Origin: Odiellus spinosus
Lineage: Eukaryota > Arthropoda > Arachnida > Opiliones > Phalangiidae
Reading direction: 5' to 3'
DNA length: 64,000 bases
Assembly (NCBI GenBank): GCA_963920705.1
Contig: OY987230.1
Span: 9,309,185 to 9,373,184 of the forward strand
This document shows, piece by piece, positions 47,001 to 58,942 of this stretch. The notes beneath the pieces were generated by a model that was not told where the DNA came from, made no database searches, and saw only the letters and a program-made list of their open reading frames with translations. Numbering within the stretch: the first letter of the stretch is position 1; every line of letters begins with the position of its first letter. A program made the position numbers and the translations under genes.

Positions 47001-47138
47001 CCGTTAGTAGAAAAATTCCGTTGAATTCCAGATGCAAGTAGATGCTGTTACCTTCGGTGTAAATGATAGCGATGCCGCCCCCTCCTAATGTTTCTTTACT
47101 CTTAGGAGAACCGGGAATCAGCAAAGAACTGAATACCT
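47001..47138 (-). CDS. chrd: Chordin exon: CHRD2, first part
   Basis: The exon gives 45 whole codons, starting with two bases AG (joining a previous G would make Glu) and ending with one base G. It begins VFSSLLIPG, continues with a Gly-rich GGGGIAIIY strand and ends LEFNGIFLLT. This is the usual opening of a CHRD module: F..LL.G, then G.G.A, then a strand pair. The acceptor is CTATAG at 47139-47144 behind a pyrimidine-rich tract, and the donor is GTAAGA. An alternative AG two bases later would give a phase-0 start; the phase-1 form is preferred because vertebrate chordin has a Glu-X-Phe at this point. Confidence 0.92.
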
Positions 47139-47329
47139 CTATAGGAAGAAAAAAAGAAAAAAAAGGAAAAACCATTAAAATATTAATTATCGTCATTTCT
47201 AGTTTAAGAATAATTAAATGAAGCCAAAATTAACAATTTTTAAGAAGGTTATAGGGATGATGTATATGCGGATGCGTAAGAAAAACAATATGGCGTAAGT
47301 CCGTATAGAATGTACTTCTGTTCAAAAAA

Positions 47330-47875
47330 CTAAACAAATGTATATCATAAATATATTTTATAGAAAAATATGGGGAAAAATAAATATATTTTATAGAAAA
47401 ATATGGGGAAAAATAAAAATATTTTATAGACAATATGTGAAAAAACAAATATATTTTATAGAAAAATATGGGAAAAAAATAAATGTATTTATATAGAAAA
47501 TATGGGAAAAAAATCAATATATTTTATAGAAAATAAGGGAAAAAATATATTTTATAGAAAATATGGGAAAAAATAAATATATTTTATAGAAAATAAGGGA
47601 AAAATATATTTTATAGAAAATATGGGATAAAATAATTATATTTTATAGAAAAAATTGGGAAAAATATATATTTTATAAAAAAAGGGGGTAAAATAAATAT
47701 ATAGAAAAATATTAAATAAAATAAAAATATTTTATAGAAAAATATGAAACAAAATAAAAATATTTTATAGAAAAATATGGGAAAAAATAAAATATTTTAT
47801 AGAAAAATATTTGGAAAAAAATGTATTTTATAGAAAAATATTGCGAAAAAAAATGTATTTTATGAAAATATATAA
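47330..47875 (+). repeat. Degenerate AT-rich tandem array, about 33-bp unit
   Basis: Repeats of AAATATATTTTATAGAAAAA followed by TATGGGGAAAA with many small indels, starting about 190 bases upstream (transcript sense) of the CHRD2 exon. Confidence 0.85.
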
Positions 47876-48463
47876 AACATATTTTGAACGATAGTTCGTT
47901 CTCCGAAAATTACTCAATCATAGCTAGCTATAGAAAAATAACAAAAATTGATATATATATATTTTTACAAACTAAAACCATTTTAAGCGTTTCGGGCGCG
48001 TGAACCTCCAAATGTGTCTCGTTGAGAAACTAAATTTAGGATTCTCGGTAATAAGCGTTTAAGGAAGAGGATAAAAGCATCTTCTCGAGCCCAGCAACCG
48101 AAACTAAAAATACTAAACGTTCCTAAAAAAAACGCCTGTTTTTAAAAACACTTTTCGAGCTTCGCGTTAAGCTCGCATATTTCTATTCATTCCGAGCTAG
48201 ACGCTACTGACGTTAAAAGGCAAGGACCATAACTAATTGGACTTTCTAAAAGCCCCGTCACCTGGCTATATGGATGGCTATACGATATCGCCTCGCTTAT
48301 AAACAAAACCAAAAAATCGTATTTTTAGTTCGGTTCTAGCGATGGATTATCGCGAAGCACTTGACATCAATATTTTTTTGCTTTTGCTATACATTAGAGA
48401 GAAGACGGGTTAAAATGAAATTTTTGGTTTATAGTTTATCTTTCTATAGAGGAAGCATTCTAT

Positions 48464-48810
48464 TTAAAGGGAGAATGCCACCTAACCCCAATTCATTATT
48501 GTTTAAATAGACCTAATCCACTAGCGAAATTTTAAAACTTACCCGGAAAATAGGCTTAGCGTAATTCATGGATATCCTGATTTCCTCTTGAATAAGATCT
48601 AGCGACCAATCGAACGCGATAGTAAGTCTCGTGAAGATCTCGCGTGAACGACGGGCCTTTGCTCATTGGTCGCTAACCTTACACGGAGGCGATTCAGGAT
48701 ATCCAAGCCTATTTTCCGGGTAAGTTTTAAATTTATTTTTAGTTTAATATTTGTTGTGTAAACTTTTTATTGGTGGATTAGGCCTATTTAAACGATAAGA
48801 AATCGATAGA
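48464..48810 (+). mobile_element. Family A foldback MITE (copy A8)
   Basis: TTAAAGGGAGAATGCCACC to AACGATAAGAAATCGATAGA. Core: CGACCAATCGAACGCGATAG, CTCATTGGTCGCTAACC. It abuts copy A9 directly. Confidence 0.85.
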
Positions 48811-49232
48811 AAGGGAAGATGCATCCTAACAAGTGATTTTTTATCGATTCCTTATCGTTTAAATGGGCCTAATCCACCAGTAAAAACAATTACAAACCAA
48901 TATCAAACTAGAAATAAATTTAAAACTTACCCGGAAAATAGGTTTAACTGGATTCATGGAGATCCTGAATTTTGTTCGCATTTATGGGTCAGCAACCAAT
49001 CGAATGTTATCGGAATTCTCATAGATATCTCGCTTAACGACAGGCTTTTGCTCATTGGTCGCCGACCCTTCGATGCGAAGAGATTCAAAATCTCCACGAA
49101 TCCAACTAACCCTATTTTCCGGTGAGTTTTAAATTGATTTCTATATAGTTTAGTATTTGTTTTAAATTATTTTACTGGTGGATTGGGGGTATTTAAACGA
49201 TAAGGAATCGATAAAAAAAATCACTTGTGATA
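48811..49232 (+). mobile_element. Family A foldback MITE (copy A9), tandem with A8
   Basis: AAGGGAAGATGCATCCTAAC to GATAAAAAAAATCACTTGTG. Core: TCAGCAACCAATCGAATGTT and CATTGGTCGCCGACCCTTCG. The outermost right end has been lost. Confidence 0.85.
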
Positions 49233-49736
49233 AGTTTCTAAGTGCAAAAATGTATCCATTAAAAAACCTACAAAAGTTTAATACATTTTCAACATTTTCA
49301 ATTTAAAAAAATACTGTTAGGCCTATATGCTATAGTAAAAAGAGAATACTAAAGTACTAAAAATCTATACCCAAAGATATAGAAAAATTTTCAAAAACAT
49401 GGATTTTATTTTAAGGATCTAAAATTCCTCAAACACAAACAAAAGAGACTTCTCGGTGTTGGTGGGAAGGAAAAAAGGGACCGAGTAAATCCTTTTTCCA
49501 TTTTATGGCATAAAACTGGAATATAAAACCTGGTCATTTCTCAGGTTTTACCGATTTATAAAACAAGTTGTTCCCGCGGGTGTTATATTTAATGTAGTAG
49601 TGAAACAATAACTCGATTCATTTTAATAATATCTACGTAAAAGGGCTCAATAAAATGAACAGAAACTACCGGATCTCCGCTCTGAATTCACATACCGGCC
49701 CTTACCAATCGGATAGAATTTAAAGCTACGTTCACA

Positions 49737-49905
49737 CTTGACACTTTGGAACCGTTTTCAAACCGTTTCGGATTTTCAATTCGTCTTTCCAAGATATTAA
49801 TTTTGTTTCTTTATCAAAGATCTACACGGGTAACCCCAAAATTTTATAATTTGACCTTTCCAAAACGGTTTAAAACGGTTTAAAAGTCTGTAGTGTGAAC
49901 GCGGC
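49737..49905. mobile_element. Element with GTTCACACT-type inverted ends
   Basis: AAGCTACGTTCACACTTGAC at the left and TAGTGTGAACGCGGCTTTAG at the right. The inside is unlike family B except for AAACGGTTTAAAACGG. Confidence 0.65.
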
Positions 49906-50013
49906 TTTAGAGTGTATGTCAAAGAAGACAAGGTTTAGATGGAGAGTAATCTCAGTTCTTGTGGTAATTAATCTTGAAAACCAAAAACTAATTGTCAGTT
50001 CGAGTAGACGCGT

Positions 50014-50347
50014 GGAGCCCAGCCAACCATAAATTTCAATTCATTATAGGAAATATAAGATTATTTTATCCAAAATATAGGATTATACAGGGCAAAAATT
50101 AGGTTTTATAGAATAATAAAGGACTAAAATTATCTCAAATAAAGGATTTTATAGGGTAAATTTTAGCAAAAATACCTTTTAAAAATGATATTTCAATTCT
50201 AGCTATAAGGTAACTACTTCCTTTAATTGCTCTAATTGTGAAAAACTATATACAAATCTTAGCTAATATTGTCTGCTTATGCAAAACATACAAGTTTTTG
50301 AAGAAAATATGGGAATTTATAAGAATTATAGGACCACTGGGCTCCCT
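50014..50347 (+). mobile_element. TATAGGA-rich element with GAGCCCAG ends
   Basis: Left GTGGAGCCCAGCC and right GGGCTCCCTG are inverted. The inside has many ATAGGA/ATAAGGA repeats (TATAGGAAATATAAG, ATATAGGATTATA). The right half matches 39640-39817. Confidence 0.6.
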
Positions 50348-50362
50348 GTAGTCGCAATAAGC

Positions 50363-50459
50363 GAGGGGTCAGACACTCCTGAATTCGCTGTACACCTCTT
50401 TGATAGTGCAAAGAGTTAAAACATTTGTACACCTGAGTTCGCGAGTGTTTGCCCCCTCG
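50363..50459. mobile_element. Small foldback, GAGGGGTCAGACACTC ends (copy 1)
   Basis: A unit of about 97 bp running from GAGGGGTCAGACACTCCTGA to GCGAGTGTTTGCCCCCTC, with an inner ATTCGCTGTACACCT and GTACACCTGAGTTCG pair. Copy 2 lies at 56889-56979. Confidence 0.75.
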
Positions 50460-53135
50460 GCGATAAGTGACAGACACAAACGACACTAGACATGATGAAG
50501 AGTGAAATAAGAAAATAAAATGTAGGTTAAAATTAGGTAAATATATTCCACACGAATAAATACAAAACACGGCGTTTATGTGGTTATCTTTTTATGACGA
50601 AAAAAAAATGAAAAAATAAAAAAATAAAAGTTTTTTTCACACGCATTCATAAGCAATTTCGCCATAAATGTTGCCTTTTCTCGAAAGACTCGAATCAAAC
50701 ACCTATCCCATAGGCCTATAATAATAACCATAAGTCGGCTATAACACGCACCTTCGAGGGACAGGCACGTTTCGTAGTTTAAAGAGAGCAAACGGAGGTT
50801 TGAAAAAGGATGATGAAAAAGAAAATTCTAGGAAATTGAAATCGATTATTTACATATACCCTAACATTAGGACCGAAGACAAAGCTCATGGACTATTCGC
50901 TAAGTAATTTAAATCTAATTCTGTCGACAAAATCAAATTTATTTTGATATAATTTAATTTAATAGTCTCATTTGATTTTGACTAAAATATTATACTGAAA
51001 CCTTTATCAAAATGATTTTGCAAATGAGAAAAAAATCGAGCTCTAGCTCTGATTGGTCGATGTTAAAATGATTCTGATAATCAAAATGTTCATTTGGGAC
51101 ACCACTAGACAATTTGGATACCACTAGACTAGAATTAGTGAAAAACTTTAAAGAAAAATAGAACACTATCGACCTAATTTTGATTTTAAGAAATTTCATT
51201 AACATAAAAGTTACCTAATATGGTTCCAGGTTTATTTATAACGTATTAATTAGGCTTAGTGTAGTTTGAAATTAAAAAGGTAAGATGACGTAAACTTGTG
51301 GGAGAAACCAATGAAAAACGACACAAAAAAATAATTAAAAGTTCTAAAATGGAATTTTTCTTTTCACGTTCTCTTTACAGCCTGGATGAGGGTCAGTGTG
51401 AATGTTAGGATAGGCGCAATATTGCCAACACCCACCAAAATCCGCATAAAACGAAAGAAATGCTTCCGGCTATATAGGGCTCCCGAGACTGTTGTCAAGA
51501 AAATGTTAAAAAATTCGCGTTTAGAATCCCAGGGCCCTAACTCTCCGATAGTTTTATTATTTATTTTTTTACAGAGCGTGTTTGTACATCGCGCCTTTCA
51601 GGACAGCATAGCTATGTGGTTTTTTATACACGATCATCACACGATGGACAAACTGTCAACAAAACATTTTATGCCCAAGGTGCCAAAATTTTAAAGATTT
51701 ATTCGAATTTTTCGTGTAAGTTCGTTCAATACAATTGATTTAACGTATTATTTACTAACTGGTGACTATAGCTTTTTTAGACATCTTCGGATTTACTCAA
51801 TATCAAATATTTATGGGTTCCATCAAATAAACTGTGTAACATATAGGCCCGAAAAAGTATATGGTTGCCTAAAGTCTACCATAATTTCAAGCGTTATTTC
51901 AATGAACATCACGTTCTGAAACTATATTTGCGTTAAGATATGTATAGCAACACTAAACATTACATTATGTGCATCATAGTCCATTCAATGAGAGAGCGGG
52001 TAGGAACAGAATATTTGTCAGGCTTTAAAGAGTGCGCGTTATAGTCCACGACTACTAGAGGAGGTAGTTGGGGGCGTGTCTAATTTCCCTTCAGGTGAAA
52101 CCGGGGTCGTAAGTTCGTAGCCAGAGATCTTACAACGTTGCGCTACAGATATATATCTCTTTGGAAGAAAGTGACTTCTAGAGACAGGTGACGAAATCTG
52201 CAAGACGGGGATAATCGATGGAAAGACCCCGAAAGTTCTATCACTGACGTCAACTATTCGCATACTTTTAGAAACCAATACGCACGCGTCACACACCTGA
52301 CCTCCAGTCAATGCCACGTATTATCACCGACTCCGAGATGGCGGTACAATCAACCCGCGGTTTGTCGACGACAGAGAGATAATGGAAGCGTTGCAAGATA
52401 TTTGGTCATGACAAAGCTAACCAAATGTTGTTTTGCCACTCCCGTCAGCAACGTCCGAGAATTGAAGAGAGCCAATAATATATTTATAAAGTTTGGTTAC
52501 GAATTAAGGGGTAAAGCTCTTCCTTGGGCTACGACTCGAAATAAAGTAAAGGCAATATGTAAAATACACCTTCGATATTTATGAAGCTCATTAAATACTT
52601 CAATATTTCTGAATTCCATTCATGGTCCACGCCATAAATAATAATTAAAATTAAGCTTATACGTAATTCCCAAACGTATACTATATATCAATGATTCCGA
52701 GATAAAGTTTAAAACTTTGCCAAATCATTAATCACACCTGTTTAAACTCGGAAACTATAGGTATTCTAATCACGAAAACCAATCAGAGTCAATGGGAAAT
52801 TCGAGTAATCACGTATAAAGGCAGTAAAACGCGCGTATTCAGCGTTTCCCGGTTTCCGTGTATCTTATAGACACTTCATTTCTCAAGTTGCCATGGATTC
52901 CAATACGTTTCCCCAAATGGATAGGGAATAGTAACGCTCTGGTGAAATTCTGGGGGGATGTACTAAACCTTACTGGAATTGATGACCGTATAAACAAATT
53001 AAAACAATTAAATGGAACAAGGAGTCCGTTGTATAATTGGCTCCCTATCACCTTGCTACCTAACTACTCCGAACAGTCAGTGTTTCAGTTCATTTCGTAA
53101 TGGAAATTTTCACAATAGTAGAAACTAGTTTATTT

Positions 53136-53357
53136 AAAGGGAAGTTACTGGTCAGCTTAAGACGTTTGAATTTATTTTCGAAATTTGCACTAAAATTATG
53201 AATATTACACAAATATTCGAAACGTCTCGCAAATTGTCTGATTTTTTCTTTTTTTTTTCTTTTTTTCTCCTGAACTACAAATTTAACAAAATTAAAATAA
53301 CTAACACTCGTAATCTGTGGTGCAGATTCTGGAAAAAATTCAAAATCTGTTCCCTTT
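53136..53357 (+). mobile_element. Family D related element with TTTAAAGGGAA ends
   Basis: ATTTAAAGGGAAGTTACTGG at the left and TTCCCTTTAAAT at the right. GACGTTTGAATTTATTTTCG resembles the family D left arm. The interior is T-rich. Confidence 0.6.
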
Positions 53358-54435
53358 AAATTTTGTCCTTATACAAGTTTTCACTCTAAACCGCTCTTTA
53401 TCTCGGCGTGCAACTGCGCGAACTTTATAATGAAGACATAAGAGATGTCTTTTTGGGTGGTATTTTGATGGTCCATAAAAAATATCAGTTTACCGCGAGG
53501 TCCTTCGCCTTTGGCTCTTACATATTTTTTTTTTTTTTTCAACTGGTTAAGATTCATCTGTAGCTCGAGGGATTAGAAAGAAAAAAAAAAAAAAAATACA
53601 CATCCTTTGAATCTTACCGCGTCAAGAAAATTATTTTACTTTTGATCAAAAACAGTTCACAGGATTAAAACTGAGGAGCATTATTACACGAAGTTAATTA
53701 AATTTTATAACGATAAAAGAAGTTTTACAGTGTTAAAGCGTGAATTTGTTAATGTATACATCAACTATCTCTATTACTTATTCTGGGACTCAAGGTTCTT
53801 CGTACTTGGGGTTAAGTAATTTTCAAAATTTTCTACCAAGACGAGGCTTACGATTTCGCTCACTAGAATTACTCTCTAAAGGGAGTGTGAAGAGGAAAAA
53901 ATCAAGTGATTTTTAATATATTCTACTAATTATAAGAGCTATCCGCGTAGTTAATCATTCAGGAAATATATCATAATGCTTTTAAAAATCAAAATAGATC
54001 CAGATTTCACTGATCTCTCCCTTCAACCAATCGTGTAACGCCCTGCCTTCCAGCGAAAAATCAGGGGGGGGGGGGGTCCTAGAATTTTCCGAGATCCCTT
54101 TCCAGACCTTTCTAGAACTTTCAAGCACTTTCAGAATTTTCTAGACCTCTCCATATTTTTCTGGAACCTTCAAGAACATTCTGGGAAAGGTTACGAACGT
54201 ACGCACGTACGGACATTGTAAATGAATAGTGTTTCTTTACGAAAAACGTTACACGTACTAGGTAGAATTCGGTCTAATGGGATTCGGCGCAATGGGAAGA
54301 TACCGGATAGTGGAGAAAGTATTGGTTTCATTAGACCTAGAGTTCATTATGATTTCACCTTTTTTTTTCAACCGAGTCCCAATAGTAAATGTTTGAATTA
54401 TACTACCCTACACCTATGTAGCAGTAACTTAAGCC

Positions 54436-54540
54436 CCTTTCATACTAGGCCTTGGAGTCGTTTCAAAAACGTTTCGCTGCAGTCGTGTGAATCTGAATCG
54501 ATTTGAATCGATTTCTCGAAACAGCTTCGGGAATTTCCCA
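54436..54540 (+). mobile_element. Family B fragment
   Basis: TTCATACTAGGCCTTGGAGT, AAACGTTTCGCTGCAGTCGT and ATCGATTTCTCGAAACAG match the left part of B1 and B3. Confidence 0.75.
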
Positions 54541-54799
54541 AGAAGTTTCATTATTAAAGAAAGAAGAATCATATTTCAAAGAGTTAAAACGGTAACATCC
54601 CTAGCAGTACACTTCGCATCAAGCCTAGCTAGAGTCCGCGCCCGGCTGACATTGTATAAGGCTTTAGAATTAATGAACTTTAGCGAGCGCGGTAATACGA
54701 AGACCATCAATTTGTTCGCGTCTGTACCATTAATAAAGATAAAACTAAGAAAACCATAAAAGCTTTGCCTTTCACCAAAAGTTCATTCATTAAAAATAA

Positions 54800-54946
54800 T
54801 TAAAGGGAGAATGTAACCTGACATCAAGTGATTTTCTAACGATTTCTTATTGTTTAAATTGCTTAATATACCAGTAAAAAAATATACTAATATTAAGCTA
54901 GAAATACATTTTTAACTTAGTAAGAAATACTTAGGCTTAACTGGGA
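54800..54946 (+). mobile_element. Family A MITE, left arm (copy A10)
   Basis: TTAAAGGGAGAATGTAACC through AATACTTAGGCTTAACTGGG. The core and right arm are absent. Confidence 0.75.
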
Positions 54947-55295
54947 TCCTAGAAGGGTTTGATATTTCGCGAGAAGTGCTCGTTTTAAAACGTTTCAAAC
55001 TAGGTTTAAGCGCCGTTTGCTTTTGATCATTAGTTTCTTCTTTAACCAGCAGATGCCAGAGGCGTCACTTAAGGAAACAAGACGGTTCGCAGGGACCCAA
55101 AATAGTAATTTCACGCCCTTAATGTGTGCCGGAATTTCGCCAAATATGCGACCTAATCTTATAATTTCATACCTATATAAAAAAAAATTAAACAACCCCT
55201 CAAACTAAAAACAGTCCCCTAAACTAAATTACCTCTCGCGAACAATTAACTAAATCATACAATTACCACTCCTCAAATTATTTCTGGTCAATTGT

Positions 55296-55476
55296 CAGGG
55301 CCGGATTAAGTGGGGGTCGAAGGGGCACCTGTCTCCGGGCGCCAGCCATATATGCGCACCGAACGATCAAGGGGGCGCATTGAATTCAAGTCTTTCCCCT
55401 GAGTGGAAGCGCGATTAATGTTAGGGGGCGCGTATAATTTTTGCCCCCGGGCGCCAAATCGCTTAATACGACCCTG
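55296..55476. mobile_element. hAT-type MITE with near-perfect 8-bp target duplication
   Basis: A 181-bp element running from CAGGGCCGGATTAAGTGG to ATCGCTTAATACGACCCTG. The flanks are TCAATTGT (55288-55295) and TGAATTGT (55477-55484), 7 of 8 bases equal. CAGGG ends and an 8-bp duplication fit hAT. Confidence 0.85.
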
Positions 55477-56114
55477 TGAATTGTAGTCGCATTGGCAATA
55501 GTCCTCCTGGACGTTGGAGGCCTGGCCGCATGGTTTTGGAGCCCTTTCTTAAATTTCACAGGGCAAAAAATCTAAGTTCTCTCTTTGTCTCTTGGATTTT
55601 TCACGCTCGTCACGAAAACAAGGAAACCAAGCTCCAAATACCCCCGCATTTAAAACTCTGAGGTTTTAAATTTATTTAGGCATTCACTTATAACTCACAA
55701 TATATTCATCTAAGTGTCTCGGACACTCTTGTAAGAGAGTAAAGACAAATTGAGTAAAACCCGGCGTGGAAAATTAGCCCCCTCTCCCCCGCAACTGTGA
55801 TGCGGTAAGTTATACTCTCTCTTCGTATCACTGGTTACCAATAGTTAGCGAGAGACGAGTACAGGGAAAGGCGTAATATTCGGTGTAAGGTCACGGGGAA
55901 ATATCTCGGCGCAACTACTAATAGAGATGTCAACCTGAGCTTTAGACTATCCGTCATAACTCGTAAATAGCGTCCGTCAGCGCTCCAACTGCGTTAATTA
56001 GGTCAGACATATCGGACGTCGGCCGTTGCGCAATCCATTCCGCCGAGGCCTAGCAAGCTCGTTACGACGAATTTAATGAAAAGTGACAAGCTTCTAGAAA
56101 TGGACTGTACGCGG

Positions 56115-56122
56115 TATAAAAG
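56115..56122 (+). promoter_or_regulatory. Possible TATA box
   Basis: TATAAAAG in a GC-richer setting (CGCGGTATAAAAGGCCG), with a pyrimidine-rich TCATTTCC about 32 bases downstream. No gene follows that I can recognise, so this is only a motif match. Confidence 0.2.
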
Positions 56123-56888
56123 GCCGTGTTTCCGGACCAATTTATGTCATTTCCGCCTATACTGAGGAAAAAGGAACAAGATGGAACAGCGCGAGAGATA
56201 ATAAGATATTAAAGATTTATTTACTCTTAAATTAGACCCGAATAACAACTTGCCACGCGGACAATCTCGTTAATTTGAAACTATTATCTGAATAAAATAA
56301 CATTGTCTCAATCAGAACGCGCCATTTAAATTTAAAATGGCACTCATAGCCTAAAGAATAATTATAATTTGTATAGTTTATATTTTATATAAGGATTTAT
56401 GGCTATGAGTAAATATAGTAATAAATTTGTATTTGTCGCGAGGAATGAAAGGCCATTACTGACGGATACAACCGTTTTACGCTGGCTTTTCTGCAAGAGA
56501 GCTCAACATCATTAATGTGGTCAATGCGATGTATAAATAAAATCCCTTAATAATTATGTGAACGAGAATTTATGAATTGGCAAAAGCCACCATTTAGCAA
56601 TAATTCATTTAGGTACCTAAAAACATTGGAATACCTACGTCTCTGGTACCCTCTTCGCCTAGAGTTTTAAACAAAATTCTGTTACCGTCGCGTTAGTTTC
56701 AAAGATTGGTGTGGTTTTTCGATCGCATAACTATTTATTATTGTATGGATTGAAATAATCAAATGTCTTAAAAGGAAAGTATAGCGAAAAAAAGCATTAT
56801 TTGACTAAATCTAGTTATTTTTTGATAACCCTTGGTCACTGCGATATCCCATAAATTTAGATTGCCCCAAATCGGGGAAGAAACTAGT

Positions 56889-56979
56889 GAGGGGGCAGAC
56901 ACTCTCGAACTCATGGTCTATCAAAGCTGAACTCGGTGAACTCAGGTGTACAGCGAATTGAAGAGTGTCTGACCCCTCG
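56889..56979. mobile_element. Small foldback, GAGGGGTCAGACACTC ends (copy 2)
   Basis: GAGGGGGCAGACACTCTCGA to AAGAGTGTCTGACCCCTC. Inverted relative to copy 1 by the AGGTGTACAGCGAATT block. A minus-strand open frame over it is spurious. Confidence 0.75.
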
Positions 56980-58753
56980 GAAACGAGTGTAGAAACTTTC
57001 ATCCGTAACCACTATAATGTCCCAATAGTTTCTATTCCTTGTGATATTTTCTGACTATCACAATATTAGACAATATAGTGAAACTAAATTCGATGTGGCA
57101 GAAGAAAATTAATCTCAGAACTTAATTTTAAAAGCTAGAGGAATTAAGAGAAACAAGAATGACGTTCATTCCCTTTGTCAAGTTTCAAAATTAAGCGCTT
57201 TTCGCGCTTTTTAAAGTAATCATACGCGAATACTTATTTTTAGTCGTTTCCAGCGGCAACGGCACAAATAATATAATACAGACACCCCACCTAAGGGGAG
57301 GTGTAGCTAAAAAACGAAAAACGTTAATTAGAGTTGTCCCAATGCCACACAGAAACGAGTGTTGGGAATTAAAAATGTTTTTGTCTTCATTTCTCTCTCT
57401 CTTTCTCTCTCCAAGGAAGCTAAGTATGAGAGCGGGAATGATCCTTTTAGTTATTTTTCATTGCCTAGTTTTAAATTTACCACAATTTTCCTGGAATGAG
57501 CGTAAATTCATAGGGAAGATTGAAAACTAAAACAATACCTTCTTAATTACAAAATTTTATATTAACATCACGAAAAATTGAGATTTAAATATACTATAGC
57601 ATGGTTAATATTATTCTACTTTGTAATTTTGAAATTGAACCTTGCAAATTGACTCCCACAAAATTTCAAAGGGTTTTCATTTAACAATAGTTTCGTTTCA
57701 AGGCACATTAAGTGTAAGAAGTCAGATTGTACTGAAAGTATATATTTCTTTATGATTTTAGTGCTGTTCAGTTTAATTTGTATATTTCTTGAGTGACAAC
57801 GTTTCGGTTAGGATTTAATTTTGGCGAAGATTAAAAAGATTTTATCTAATCAAATTTTAAGAAATTCGATCTCTTTTACGCTTTTGAATAGAGGGTCTCT
57901 CCTGGGTTAGTTCCCTAATTGACGCCTATTAAATCATGAAATTAATTAATAAAATATGAATTATATGATATGACCTAAATTTAGATATTCAATCTTAAAA
58001 CTGTATTAAAGATAACAGCGTTTATGGACCGATGAGGTAAATAATAGACCAATACAATGCTAGCACGCGCCAGTTTCTTCCACAAAGAAGTCTATTTAAA
58101 CCCCCAAGATCAAAAATATGGCCCACATTGAGATTTTAAGTCTTCAAACTGAGTCTAAGTTTACCCCTCGAATAATTCAAAAGTAATTTCATTTTCAGCT
58201 TCATATAGTTCACATTTAAAAATAATTGAGATTAGACTCAAATTTTGTAGATTTTTACGACGCTAATCAAGGCCAGTTATTCGGTAGCCACTAAATGAAG
58301 TGGTATAAATATACGATGTAGAAAGGAAAAGAAAGATTAAAATTGAAAGTTATTTTTTTCTTCTTCCGAGTAGGAAAATACACACAAAAGTGTTCATTGA
58401 GTAAAGAAAGAGTCATTTGCGCGTCAGTAACTAAGTTTGGCTCCGAAAAACTAGCATAAACTGGTTTGAAATAATCATTAACTCGTATGTTCTTGTGTAG
58501 GAAAAAATGAAATCCCTGATGAAAGGGAGGAAAAAAATAAAATAAACGGGCCTATTTATATTTAATGGTCACTTCAAAAATTAAGCTACCGATTTGACTC
58601 GGTTTTTTTAAACTATTTATTTATTTTGCATACATAAGCGTAGCTCTTGATATGATATTGAGGCTACCTTCTTCTCTTCCGTTTACTAGGCCTACCCGCG
58701 AATAGCCAGACAAATAGTTTCAATAGTTCTATCATAAAAGAGGAGGAGCTTAC

Positions 58754-58942
58754 TTTTAGAATATTGCCGTCGACGTCATAAGCTACGTAATAGCTCGTTA
58801 AGCTCATAGCGATCGTGAGCACCGAGAATTTCTTAAGCTTATTTTTTCTATATTCAGATGTCACCTCTCGAGGTCGGGTCTCTCCCGAGTAACTTTTGAG
58901 TCCTCTGACCCTTAGCGTTTTATGAAAACGGAAATAACTGCC
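58754..58942 (-). CDS. Possible chordin CHRD1 exon (first half of domain)
   Basis: An open minus-strand stretch of 63 codons lies between an acceptor (TTATTCAG at about 58943-58950) and a good GTAAGC donor (58748-58753), phase 0 at both ends. Its last part reads VLTIAMSLTSYYVAYDVDG, which resembles the beta-strand start of a CHRD repeat, where SL.YY...YD follows a hydrophobic strand. It lies where CHRD1 would be expected, upstream of the CHRD2 exon at 47001-47138. The first 40 residues are basic and show no clear CHRD match. No exon for the second half of CHRD1 was found downstream, so this could be a chance frame: it also stays open past the donor to 58664. Confidence 0.35.

Larger units (their letters stand above)
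4756..47138 (-). other. chrd: Chordin gene, 3' portion (13 exons, CHRD2 to stop)
   Basis: This span holds thirteen minus-strand exons that join into one frame of about 612 codons. Chordin is a secreted extracellular protein that binds BMP ligands through its VWC (cysteine-rich) modules and is cut by Tolloid proteases; this is family knowledge. The sequence shows the module order CHRD2, CHRD3, CHRD4, VWC2, VWC3 and a charged tail. Both VWC modules have all ten cysteines in the C..CxxCxC..C..C..C..CCxxC pattern. Every exon has AG/GT borders and all twelve junctions keep phase (1,0,1,0,0,1,0,0,0,1,0,1 in transcript order). Introns range from 153 bp to 11.3 kb. A vertebrate-like VWC4 is absent. 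The 5' part (signal peptide, VWC1, most of CHRD1) is not identified here. BMPER or kielin-like proteins are excluded because they lack CHRD domains. Confidence 0.96.
47139..58753 (-). other. Probable chordin intron and missing CHRD1 region
   Basis: An 11.6-kb stretch between the first certain exon and the candidate CHRD1 exon. It holds a 33-bp AT-rich tandem array, a tandem pair of family A copies, hAT-like elements, a family D element (53136-53357), poly(G) at 54064-54076 and two copies of a GAGGGGTCAGACACTC foldback. Patches open in several frames (51346-51700, 52040-52400, 55780-56200) gave no recognisable chordin exon. Confidence 0.5.

Noticed and set aside
51346..51700. Coding-like patch on both strands, including a Cys-containing minus frame (GGCWQYCAYPNIHTDPHPGC)
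   Set aside because: Three frames are open over the same bases and none fits chordin CHRD1 or VWC1. A profile search would decide.
52040..52420. GC-richer patch with open frames on both strands
   Set aside because: Tested for the missing CHRD1 or VWC1 exons by cysteine spacing and CHRD motifs; no match. May be a transposon remnant.
53400..53545. Minus-strand frame starting RAKGEGPRGKLIFFMDHQ
   Set aside because: Preceded by poly(A) with no usable acceptor, and without homology that I can name.
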